Translations under genes and position numbers: made by a program
Notes under the pieces: generated by a model
Told to the model about the DNA's origin: nothing
The model's database searches: none
What the model saw: only the letters and a program-made list of their open reading frames with translations
Shown: piece after piece, positions 26,367 to 34,069 of the stretch
Numbering within the stretch: position 1 is the stretch's first letter
Layout of the letters: every line of letters starts with the position of its first letter
Assembly (NCBI GenBank): GCA_049698775.1
Contig: JBAVYM010000013.1
Location: 1-49,481 of the forward strand
DNA: 49,481 nt
Reading direction: 5' to 3'
Source: REEB76 sp049698775
GTDB taxonomy: Bacteria > Pseudomonadota > Gammaproteobacteria > Natronospirales > REEB76

Positions 26367-27309
26367 TCCTTACCTCCTGTTGGTAATGGGCGCGCGGATT
26401 GAAGTGGGAGCCGTCGGCCAGCTGCTTGAACAGCGCGCGTTCATGTTCGCTCAAGGTGCCGGGCACAGCAATTTGTACAATGACAAACAGATCACCTTCG
26501 CCGGAACGGGGTTTGGGCAGCCCGCGCCCGGGCAGGCGCAATTGTTGTCCGGCAAGCGTGCCCTGCGGAATCTTGAGCCGCACTTGCCCGCCCGGGGTTG
26601 GCACTTCGACACTGGCACCTAGCACGGCTTCCCACGGGGCCACGGGCAGGTCCAGGTATAAATCGTGACCCGTCACGCGGAACAGGGGATGCGGATGCAA
26701 GCTGATGTTGAGATACAGATCTCCGTCGGGACCACCGTTCAGTCCTTTGCCGCCCTTGCCCGGTAAACGCAGACGTTGCCCGTCCGTGGCGCCCTTGGGC
26801 ACACGGGCCTTGAACGCGTGGGGAGTTCGGTGCGGTGTGCCATGCGCATCATATTCCGGTAAGTTCAGGTCCAGGTTCACTTCCGTGCCACGATAGGCTT
26901 CTTCGAGACTGATGGGCACCGCGACCTCGTAATCCTGTCCAGGCATTGCCATACCTCCATCGTTGCGACTGGTACGAAACCGGCCGCCCCTCAGGCCGGC
27001 AAACAGATCCGACAGATCCATGTCTTCAAACGAAAACGGCGTATCGCTGTAACGCTGTTGCCAATCCGGCGGCGGCTTGAAATCCTGTCCGGGCTGCGGC
27101 TTGCCCAGCTGGTCGTAGGCAGCACGCTTTTCCGGATCCTTGAGGGTCTGGTAGGCCTCCGCGACGTCCTTGAACTTCTCAGTGGCACCAGTCTCCTTGG
27201 AGACATCCGGGTGATACTTGCGGGCGAGTTTGCGGTAAGCGGTCTTGATTTTGTCTGCGTCGGCATTCCGTCCGACACCGAGCACCTCGTAATAATCCTT
27301 GTATTTCAT
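26347..27309 (-). CDS. cbpA: DnaJ-family co-chaperone CbpA (curved-DNA-binding type)
   Basis: A Hsp40 partner that stimulates the DnaK ATPase. The 320-residue protein has an N-terminal J domain with the HPD motif (KYHPDVS, near 32-38), a short Gly/Phe-poor linker, and two C-terminal beta domains (for example LRLPGKGGKGLNGGPDGDLY). It has no CxxCxGxG zinc repeats, which separates it from DnaJ proper. The ATG follows GGTGAG at close spacing. It is transcribed with cbpM and starts 78 bases after the NDH-2 gene. I see no convincing sigma-32 promoter directly upstream. Confidence 0.93.
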   Translation of the reverse strand: MKYKDYYEVLGVGRNADADKIKTAYRKLARKYHPDVSKETGATEKFKDVAEAYQTLKDPEKRAAYDQLGKPQPGQDFKPPPDWQQRYSDTPFSFEDMDLSDLFAGLRGGRFRTSRNDGGMAMPGQDYEVAVPISLEEAYRGTEVNLDLNLPEYDAHGTPHRTPHAFKARVPKGATDGQRLRLPGKGGKGLNGGPDGDLYLNISLHPHPLFRVTGHDLYLDLPVAPWEAVLGASVEVPTPGGQVRLKIPQGTLAGQQLRLPGRGLPKPRSGEGDLFVIVQIAVPGTLSEHERALFKQLADGSHFNPRAHYQQEVRNESRTH

Positions 27310-27387
27310 AACTCACCGACCCTTTACTTGTTGCTCGATGATCCAAAATGACGAATTGGCAGACAGCCTAATGATAACGGCAATCCG

Positions 27388-28692
27388 CTAGTCCCGGTCA
27401 CGGTAGGTGATGAGCCGGGCGCCGTAGTCGGAAGCGAAATAGGTCCATAACCAGGAAAGCATAACCATGAGGCGGTTGCGAAAGCCAATCAGGAAGAAGA
27501 TATGGGCGGCTCCCCACAGCAGCCAACCCGACAGGCCGCTGATGCGGATCCAGCCGAAGTCCGCAATCGCGGATTTACGCCCGATCGTGGCCAGGTTGCC
27601 GTAATCGCGGTAGTGAAACTTGGGTGGTGGCGGCTGCCGACGCAGCCGGCGCATCAGCAGCTTGCCTACATAGACACCCTCCTGCTTGGCCGGTGGGGCG
27701 ATGCCCGGCACCGGTTTGCCATCTGCACTGATTACCCGTGCCGTGTCGCCGATGACGAAGATGTTTGCGTTGCCCGGCAAGGATAGATCAGGTTCCACCC
27801 GCGCCCGGCCTGCCTCATCAGCTTCCGCGCCGAGCCATTTTGCGGCCGCCGATGCTGCGACGCCGGCGGCCCAGATCAGCGTGCCCGCCTCGATATGCCG
27901 ATCAGCCGCCAGCACACCGTCCGCATCGCAGCGTTTGACCGGGGTGTCGGTGAGCACCTTGACGCCCAGCCGTTCGAGGGATCGCTGTGCGTTCTCCGCG
28001 AGCGATTGCGGAAACGCAGCCAACAGCCGCGGGCCGCCTTCCACGAGTGTGATCCGGATACTCTGCCCATGCAGCTTGCGATACTTCATGGCTAGCTCGG
28101 CCCGGGCCAGCTCCGCAATCGCGCCGGCTATTTCCACTCCCGTGGGACCACCGCCGATGACGACGAAACTCAAGAACTTGCGGCGCTCCTCCGGATTGTC
28201 GCTGATCTCGGCTTTCTCGAACGCACCCAGAATCCGTCCACGGATGGCGGTGGCATCTTCGATGGTTTTCAGACCGGGGGCGTAGGGTTCCCATTCATCA
28301 TGGCCGAAATACGCATGCCGTGCGCCGGTGGCCACCACCAAATAATCGTAATGGACAAGCTGGTCAATCTGGTGCAAGCGGATGCTGCGCGTGTGGCGGT
28401 CTATATCCTCGACACGGCCGAGCACCACTTCGGTGTTGCGCTGGCGGTGAAGAACCCGGCGGATCGGCATGGCGATGTCAGCCGGTGACAGGGCGGCGGT
28501 GGCCACTTGATACAGCAGCGGCTGGAACAGGTGAAAGTTGCGCTGATCAACGACCGTGATGCGTGCAGGCGCCCGGCGTAATACCTTGGCGCAGCTCAGT
28601 CCGCCGAATCCGGCACCAAGGATGACGATGTGCGGCGGCGTCCGGACAACACCCGGTTGCGGACTGTCGGATTGCTCGTTGGAAAGGTTCAC
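27388..28692 (-). CDS. ndh: Type II NADH dehydrogenase (NDH-2)
   Basis: A single-subunit, non-proton-pumping NADH:quinone oxidoreductase bound to the inner membrane. The 434-residue protein has the FAD loop ILGAGFGG near 24-31, the second dinucleotide loop VIGGGPTGVE near 175, and a third conserved FAD segment NANIFVIGDTA near 305. The C-terminal hydrophobic/amphipathic stretch LLWGAAHIFFLIGF probably anchors it in the membrane. The start is GTG (28690-28692) with AAGGA about 7 bases upstream. Sulfide:quinone reductases share the fold, but the paired redox cysteines expected for SQR are not seen. Confidence 0.9.
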   Translation of the reverse strand: MNLSNEQSDSPQPGVVRTPPHIVILGAGFGGLSCAKVLRRAPARITVVDQRNFHLFQPLLYQVATAALSPADIAMPIRRVLHRQRNTEVVLGRVEDIDRHTRSIRLHQIDQLVHYDYLVVATGARHAYFGHDEWEPYAPGLKTIEDATAIRGRILGAFEKAEISDNPEERRKFLSFVVIGGGPTGVEIAGAIAELARAELAMKYRKLHGQSIRITLVEGGPRLLAAFPQSLAENAQRSLERLGVKVLTDTPVKRCDADGVLAADRHIEAGTLIWAAGVAASAAAKWLGAEADEAGRARVEPDLSLPGNANIFVIGDTARVISADGKPVPGIAPPAKQEGVYVGKLLMRRLRRQPPPPKFHYRDYGNLATIGRKSAIADFGWIRISGLSGWLLWGAAHIFFLIGFRNRLMVMLSWLWTYFASDYGARLITYRDRD

Positions 28693-28786
28693 TTCTGATT
28701 CCTTATCCAGATAGTGAGAGTTTGATCTTTCCCCATATTTGTTGGCATTCGGCTAAGATCTTGTGCCAAGGCCTGTGCCTTTGACT

Positions 28787-30235
28787 CTAGGCTGATTCCG
28801 CGATGGGATTTAACCAACCGCCGGTGAAACCCGCTCGCCGCAAGCCACTGACCATGTAAGGGCAAGATCGCATCAGTTGCCACAGCATGTCCGTACGATA
28901 GTTCTCGATCATCAGCACGATCGGACCCTGGTTGATGCCGCAGTGATACGGTGATATCCAGCCATAGGGATTCGGTGTATTGACGGGGTAAGTAGGGTTG
29001 AAATTGGCCTTGAAGCCATAGGGGTTGGTCTCTTTTAATTTGACTTGGTTAATAAAATAATCGAGCGCGGGTAGCACGATTTCAGGAGCAAATGGCAGCG
29101 AAGCGGCCACGGCCCAGGGTGAAATTGTGCCGTCATCGGGTCCGTCAGGTACACCGCGCGCCACGTAACCGAAGAATTGCCGCTGTACGCCATTCACATT
29201 GAGCGTGGTGAAGCCGGGGCCGTCACTGGCGGTGATCCCCCAGCAGTTTTCGCCGTAACCCATGAATTTGAGCGGGTTGGCGATTGCGTATTGCTGTTGA
29301 ACATAGGTCGCACGGCGGCTATTTTCGAAATAATCACTATGTTTGCTGCGCATGTATGCGTCCTGGATACCTCGAAAATCTATCCAGATGTGCGAGAGCT
29401 GGTGTGTAAACAAAGGCCCGGCATACAGGTATTCATATCCGTAGCAGTTCTTCCATTTGTAGGCGGAAGCCCATGCTGTGTAACTGCTCTCGGGTAAAGG
29501 ATGAGTCGGTGAACCGAGTCCAAGCATATAAAGAATCAAGGCCTCGTCATAACCTTGCCAGCGATATTGGATGAATCCACTTTCCGGTTTCCAGCCCTGG
29601 CTGACGGCTTGGCTGCTGTTTTGTGCCCATTGCCAATCCACGCGGCGGTAGAGCCCGTCGGCGAGATCGCGGATTTCACGTTCATCACCGGTATCGGCGT
29701 CGAAATAACGACCGGCGGTCAACATGCCCGCCAAAAGCAAGGCACTGTCAATGGTTGACAGCTCGCATTGCCAGGCGCGCCGGCCGGATTTCATATCGAG
29801 GAAGTGGTAATAGAACCCCTTGTAGCCGGTCGCATCCGGTTGCGTACCTTGCGGGCTATTCTGGAAGAAACGTAACGTCGCGAGCGTGCGTTTTACCGCG
29901 GCAGTCCGCGGCATGAAGCGGCGCTCCACCGCCACCGGATAAGCTGCCAACGCGAGCCCCGTGGCTGCAATACTGGCAGGCCAATCGGAGGTGATTTTAT
30001 CGATCACCAGACCATTGTCCGGATTGGACTCGTGCAGAAAGTAACCGAAAGTCTCGCGCTGAAGTAGCTCCAGCTCCTCGTCAGCGGTCAGTTTTTTGTG
30101 GGGCATGATTTTGTCCGCTTCCAAGACCTGTGCCATCTTAACGAGGGCAGTAGCCACCCGCAAAGTTGCCTGCGGGCAGTGAGTTAGGCCCGGTAAAGTC
30201 AAAGTGTCATTATTTCTCGCCTTCTCGGATGTCAT
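28787..30235 (-). CDS. Glycoamylase-like protein (PF10091; GH144-type beta-1,2-glucanase candidate)
   Basis: A 482-residue protein of the family whose characterised members include GH144 endo-beta-1,2-glucanases and which also forms the central domain of cyclic beta-1,2-glucan synthases. Recognisable blocks are ETFGYFLHESNPDNGLV (near 60-76), CELSTIDSALLLAG, FIQYRWQGYDEALILYMLG, GPLFTHQLSHIWIDFRG, and the C-terminal NPYGWISPYHCGINQGP. There is no signal peptide or lipobox with this start, nor with alternatives at Met34 or Met44, so a cytoplasmic location is predicted, unlike most secreted relatives. The N-terminal 45 residues are poorly conserved-looking and the true start may be Met44. It is followed by NDH-2 after 94 bases. 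Activity on beta-1,2-glucan is inferred from the family and from the glucan synthase in the same window. Confidence 0.75.
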   Translation of the reverse strand: MTSEKARNNDTLTLPGLTHCPQATLRVATALVKMAQVLEADKIMPHKKLTADEELELLQRETFGYFLHESNPDNGLVIDKITSDWPASIAATGLALAAYPVAVERRFMPRTAAVKRTLATLRFFQNSPQGTQPDATGYKGFYYHFLDMKSGRRAWQCELSTIDSALLLAGMLTAGRYFDADTGDEREIRDLADGLYRRVDWQWAQNSSQAVSQGWKPESGFIQYRWQGYDEALILYMLGLGSPTHPLPESSYTAWASAYKWKNCYGYEYLYAGPLFTHQLSHIWIDFRGIQDAYMRSKHSDYFENSRRATYVQQQYAIANPLKFMGYGENCWGITASDGPGFTTLNVNGVQRQFFGYVARGVPDGPDDGTISPWAVAASLPFAPEIVLPALDYFINQVKLKETNPYGFKANFNPTYPVNTPNPYGWISPYHCGINQGPIVLMIENYRTDMLWQLMRSCPYMVSGLRRAGFTGGWLNPIAESA

Positions 30236-30452
30236 AGATAGTGTGATACCCGGTTGCGCGGGTATTGGGGGCGGTCGTCAAGCCCGATTACCCGGGCGCC
30301 TGCCGGCCGGTGTTTCCCGTTTCCAGCAGGTATTCGCCAAGTTTGTATAATGGCGGCGCGAAATGAGCTCCTCCGTCCATTGCAAACCATTATTCATATT
30401 CAAGTCTTTGATATACTTGAGAAAGTTATTGGCACCGGCGCGGCGGGGCATT

Positions 30453-30537
30453 GCGAAAGTGGCGGAACTGGTAGACGCGCTGGATTTAGGTTCCAGTGGG
30501 GTAACCCGTGAGAGTTCGAGTCTCTCCTTTCGCACCA
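30453..30537 (+). tRNA. tRNA-Leu (anticodon TAG)
   Basis: An 85-nt class II tRNA. The acceptor stem GCGAAAG (30453-30459) pairs with CTTTCGC (30527-30533), followed by A and an encoded CCA. The anticodon stem CTGGA/TCCAG encloses the loop TTTAGGT, giving TAG. A long variable arm (TGGGGTAACCCG) is present, as expected for Leu, and the T arm contains GTTCGAG. A TATAAT at 30346-30351 and a TATACT about 40 bases upstream of the tRNA are candidate promoter elements, but neither has a good -35. Confidence 0.97.
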
Positions 30538-30607
30538 GTACGCGACGATGGACGATTCCAGCGGCACATGATCCGGTAACTGCCGGGTTTTCAGAGGTAA
30601 GCAGTCA

Positions 30608-31927
30608 ATGCAGGTTTCAATCGAGACAACCAGTGGTCTGGGGCGCCGCATGAAAGTGCAGGTTCCGGCCGAGCGCGTGGAACAGGAAGTGGAACAGCGG
30701 CTCAAGACACTAGGCAAGCGCACCAAACTCAACGGTTTCCGCCCGGGCAAGATACCGTTCGAGGTGGTAAAGAAGCGCTTTGGCGGCGAGGTCCGGCAGG
30801 AGGTGCTGGGCGATTTGCTGCGCGAGACCTGCAACGAGGCGTTGGTGCAGGAGAAAGTGAATCCGGCCGGCGGTCCTCGCATTGATACCGTCAACAACGA
30901 GCCTGGAAAAGACCTGGAATACACTGCTACCTTTGAAATCTATCCCGATATTCAACTACATGGCATCGAGGGTATTCCGGTGGAACGGCCGGTGGCGGAA
31001 ATCACCGAGGCCGATATAGATATGATGGTGGACAATCTGCGGCATCAGCGTGCTGCCTGGGAAATCGTGCCGCGGGCTGCCCATAAAGGTGACCGGGTGC
31101 AAGTGGATTTCGACGGCAGTATTGATGGCACCAGTTTTGCTGGCGGCAAAGGTGAAAAAGCACTTGTCGTGCTGGGCGAGAATCGCATGTTGCCGGATTT
31201 CGAGCAGGGCCTCGATGGCATGGGTGCGGGCGAGGAGCGGGAATTCGACGTGAAGTTCCCGGAGGATTATCACGTCAAGGACATGGCTGGCAAAAGCGCG
31301 CGTTTCAAGGTTCTGGTGCATCGTGTCGAGAGCCAGGTATTACCGGAACTGGATGAGGCTTTTTGCAAGAGTTTTGGCGTCAGTGAAGGCGGTCTGACCA
31401 AATTGCGCGCTGAAGTCTCCGAGAATATGCAACGAGAGATGCAGGATGCAGTGCGTCAGCGCATGAAGGACCGGGTGCTGGAGGCGTTACTGGCCGCCAA
31501 CCAGGTAGAACTGCCCAAGGCCTTGCTGGATGAGGAGATCGAGCACCTGCGGCAGGACGCGCTGGCGCGCATGGGTATCAAGGGCACCAAGAAAACGGTG
31601 GACCTGCCGCGCGAGCTGTTCGAGGAACAGGCCCAACGGCGCGTGAGTTTGGGACTGGTTATCGGCGAAGTCATCCGCCAGCAGCAGTTACGCGTGGATA
31701 ACCAGCGTCTGGAAGAACGGCTGGAACGCATGGCGAATGATTACGGCAGCCCGGCGGAAGCGTTGCGCAGCATGCGCTCGAACCCGTCAGTCATGCGGCA
31801 ACTGGAAACCCTGGTGCTGGAAGACCAGGCCGTGGACTGGCTGCTGGAAAAAGCAACGGTGACCGACAAGCCAACCAGCTTCCAGGAGCTGATGCATTTC
31901 CATGAGCACGAACATACACACGCCTGA
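30608..31927 (+). CDS. tig: Trigger factor
   Basis: A ribosome-associated chaperone and peptidyl-prolyl isomerase acting on nascent chains. The 439-residue protein has the ribosome-docking signature GFRPGKIP (43-50). An FKBP-type PPIase domain spans roughly residues 155-240 (VQVDFDGSIDGTSFAGGKG region), and a helical C-terminal substrate-cradling domain follows. It ends in a His-rich tail (HEHEHTHA), common in this family. First protein gene of the conserved tig-clpP-clpX-lon block, downstream of tRNA-Leu. Confidence 0.96.
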   Translation: MQVSIETTSGLGRRMKVQVPAERVEQEVEQRLKTLGKRTKLNGFRPGKIPFEVVKKRFGGEVRQEVLGDLLRETCNEALVQEKVNPAGGPRIDTVNNEPGKDLEYTATFEIYPDIQLHGIEGIPVERPVAEITEADIDMMVDNLRHQRAAWEIVPRAAHKGDRVQVDFDGSIDGTSFAGGKGEKALVVLGENRMLPDFEQGLDGMGAGEEREFDVKFPEDYHVKDMAGKSARFKVLVHRVESQVLPELDEAFCKSFGVSEGGLTKLRAEVSENMQREMQDAVRQRMKDRVLEALLAANQVELPKALLDEEIEHLRQDALARMGIKGTKKTVDLPRELFEEQAQRRVSLGLVIGEVIRQQQLRVDNQRLEERLERMANDYGSPAEALRSMRSNPSVMRQLETLVLEDQAVDWLLEKATVTDKPTSFQELMHFHEHEHTHA

Positions 31928-31952
31928 AATGACACATAGCATCGGAAAACAC

Positions 31953-32573
31953 ATGAAAAAGACCAGTGACATCCAGGGACTCAATCTTGTCCCCATCGTG
32001 GTGGAGCAAACCGCGCGCGGGGAACGCTCCTATGACATTTATTCACGTCTGCTCAAGGAGCGTGTGATATTCATCGTGGGCGCGATTGATGATTACGTGG
32101 CCAACCTGGTGGTGGCGCAGTTGCTGTTCCTCGAATCCGAGAACCCGGACAAGGACATCAGCCTGTATATCAATTCACCCGGCGGTTCGGTCACCGCGGG
32201 TCTGTCCATCTACGACACCATGCAGTTCGTGAAACCGGATGTCTCCACCATATGCGTGGGTCAGGCGGCCAGCATGGGCGCCCTGCTGCTGGCCGGTGGC
32301 GCCAAGGCCAAGCGCTACTGCCTGCCGCATTCCCGCATCATGATCCACCAGCCTCTGGGCGGGGTGCAGGGCCAGGCGACCGATATAGACATCCATGCCC
32401 GGGAAATCCTCCATTTGCGGCAGCGCCTGAATGACATAATGGCCAAGCACACCGGTCAAACTATCGAGCAAATTCAACAGGATACGGAACGGGACCGCTT
32501 CATGGGCGGGGATGAGGCGGTTAAATATGGCCTCTTAGACACGGTGCTGGAGCAACGCGCCCCCAAGGTCTGA
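31953..32573 (+). CDS. clpP: ATP-dependent Clp protease proteolytic subunit
   Basis: The serine peptidase chamber that works with ClpX or ClpA. With the ATG at 31953 the protein is 206 residues, like E. coli pre-ClpP, and has GGAAA 6 bases upstream. An earlier in-frame ATG at 31902, inside tig, would add 17 unconserved residues and is the alternative. The catalytic triad is Ser107 (GQAASMGA), His132 (MIHQPLGG) and Asp181 (in DTERDRF), with spacing exactly as in E. coli. The oligomer-handle region is complete. Confidence 0.95.
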   Translation: MKKTSDIQGLNLVPIVVEQTARGERSYDIYSRLLKERVIFIVGAIDDYVANLVVAQLLFLESENPDKDISLYINSPGGSVTAGLSIYDTMQFVKPDVSTICVGQAASMGALLLAGGAKAKRYCLPHSRIMIHQPLGGVQGQATDIDIHAREILHLRQRLNDIMAKHTGQTIEQIQQDTERDRFMGGDEAVKYGLLDTVLEQRAPKV

Positions 32574-32619
32574 GAGAGCAGAATCGGGGCCGGAACCTTC
32601 CAAAGAGCCGGGGGCGCTA

Positions 32620-32645
32620 TTGAAGCAGCCCGTAAAAATCCCCAT
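32620..32645 (+). promoter_or_regulatory. Putative sigma-32 (heat-shock) promoter of clpX
   Basis: TTGAAG at 32620-32625 and CCCCAT at 32640-32645 are separated by 14 bp. This is close to the sigma-32 consensus TTGAAA-N11-16-CCCCAT, and the bases after the -10 (AG) leave one mismatch to CCCCATNT. Transcription would begin near 32653 and leave a leader of about 43 bases with the GAGGTGA ribosome site intact. Assignment is by consensus matching only. Confidence 0.5.
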
Positions 32646-32695
32646 AGTGTTTGCACTGGGGGCCCATCCCCGGCATTTCCCGAGGTGACAGCGGT

Positions 32696-33985
32696 ATGGT
32701 GGACGAAACGCGCGGCAAAGGCGAGGACGGCAGCAAGCTGCTGTACTGTTCGTTTTGCGGCAAGAGCCAGCATGAAGTACGCAAGCTGATTGCCGGCCCA
32801 TCGGTGTACGTGTGTGACGAGTGCGTCGAACTCTGCAACGACATCATCCGCGAGGAGATGCAGGAGCAGACGCAGACCACGCGCAACAAGTTGCCGCGCC
32901 CGCAGGAAATCAAGGCGGTCCTGGACCAATACGTCATCGGTCAGGAACGTGCCAAGAAGATTCTTTCCGTGGCGGTGTACAACCACTACAAACGCCTGGA
33001 AGTGCGCAGCAAGCGCAACAAGGACGACGTGGAACTGGCCAAGAGCAATATCCTGCTCATCGGCCCCACCGGTTCCGGCAAGACGCTGCTGGCGGAGACT
33101 CTCGCGCGTTTGTTGAATGTCCCATTCACCATCGCCGACGCCACCACGCTCACGGAAGCGGGCTATGTGGGCGAGGACGTTGAAAACATCATTCAGAAGC
33201 TGCTGCAGAAATGCGACTACGATGTGGAGAAGGCCCAGACCGGCATCGTATATATAGATGAAATAGACAAGATTTCCCGCAAGTCGGATAACCCGTCCAT
33301 CACCCGCGACGTGTCGGGCGAGGGCGTGCAGCAGGCGCTGCTAAAACTCATTGAAGGCACCATCGCCTCGGTGCCGCCGCAAGGCGGACGCAAGCATCCG
33401 CAGCAGGAGTTCCTGCAGGTGGACACCAGCAACATTCTGTTCCTGTGCGGCGGTGCGTTCGCGGGGCTTGAGAAAATCATTCGCAACCGCACCGAGAAGA
33501 GCGGCATCGGGTTCATGGCCGAGATCAGGGGCAAGGCCGATATGAAAAATGTCGGTGAAGTCCTGCACGATGTGGAGCCCGAGGATCTGATCCGCTTTGG
33601 CCTGATTCCAGAGTTCGTGGGACGCCTGCCGGTGGTGGCGACGTTGGATGAACTGGATGAAAACGCCCTCATGCGCATCCTCACCGAACCGAAGAATGCC
33701 ATTACCAAGCAATATCAAAAGTTGTTTGACATGGAAGACTGCGAACTGGAAATCCGCGAGGAAGCGCTGCGCAGCACCGCACGCCGGGCCATGCAGCGCA
33801 AGACCGGTGCGCGTGGTTTGCGCACCATCCTCGAGCACGTATTGCTTGACATCATGTATGAGTTGCCTTCCATGCAGCATGTGACACGGGTCGTGATTGA
33901 TGAAGCGGTCATCAGCGGCGAGAACAAGCCCTTCATCGTCTATGCACGTGAAAAGAAACAGCTTGCCGCTGCCGATGGCCGATAG
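32696..33985 (+). CDS. clpX: ATP-dependent Clp protease ATPase subunit ClpX
   Basis: A hexameric AAA+ unfoldase that feeds substrates to ClpP. I place the start at the ATG at 32696 (429 residues; E. coli 424), with GAGGTGA about 8 bases upstream. The open frame extends further upstream, but that stretch is leader with a probable promoter. The four-Cys zinc domain uses Cys18, 21, 40 and 43. Other motifs are Walker A GPTGSGKT (123-130), pore loop GYVG near 156, Walker B IVYIDEID (184-191), and the ClpP-docking IGF tripeptide (271-273). It lies 122 bases after clpP. Confidence 0.97.
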   Translation: MVDETRGKGEDGSKLLYCSFCGKSQHEVRKLIAGPSVYVCDECVELCNDIIREEMQEQTQTTRNKLPRPQEIKAVLDQYVIGQERAKKILSVAVYNHYKRLEVRSKRNKDDVELAKSNILLIGPTGSGKTLLAETLARLLNVPFTIADATTLTEAGYVGEDVENIIQKLLQKCDYDVEKAQTGIVYIDEIDKISRKSDNPSITRDVSGEGVQQALLKLIEGTIASVPPQGGRKHPQQEFLQVDTSNILFLCGGAFAGLEKIIRNRTEKSGIGFMAEIRGKADMKNVGEVLHDVEPEDLIRFGLIPEFVGRLPVVATLDELDENALMRILTEPKNAITKQYQKLFDMEDCELEIREEALRSTARRAMQRKTGARGLRTILEHVLLDIMYELPSMQHVTRVVIDEAVISGENKPFIVYAREKKQLAAADGR

Positions 33986-34069
33986 CCGGTTGAAAGACCT
34001 GAATTCGGCCGCATTCCCTGTTGTCTTGTTTCAGGTCGTGATAATTTCCCATCAGCTTAAGGATTCAAA

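Noticed and set aside
28741..28786. Terminator between the glucanase-like gene and NDH-2 (AAGGC/GCCTT hairpin)
   Set aside because: Only a 5-bp stem and no T-run on the minus strand.
32651..32695. Extended clpX start at TTG 32651
   Set aside because: The ATG at 32696 has a far better ribosome site and gives the family length; the upstream part overlaps the probable promoter and leader.
34025..34055. Sigma-32 promoter directly before lon (CTTGTTT … CCCATCAG)
   Set aside because: Transcription would begin at or after the lon ribosome site, leaving almost no leader; the -35 also matches poorly.
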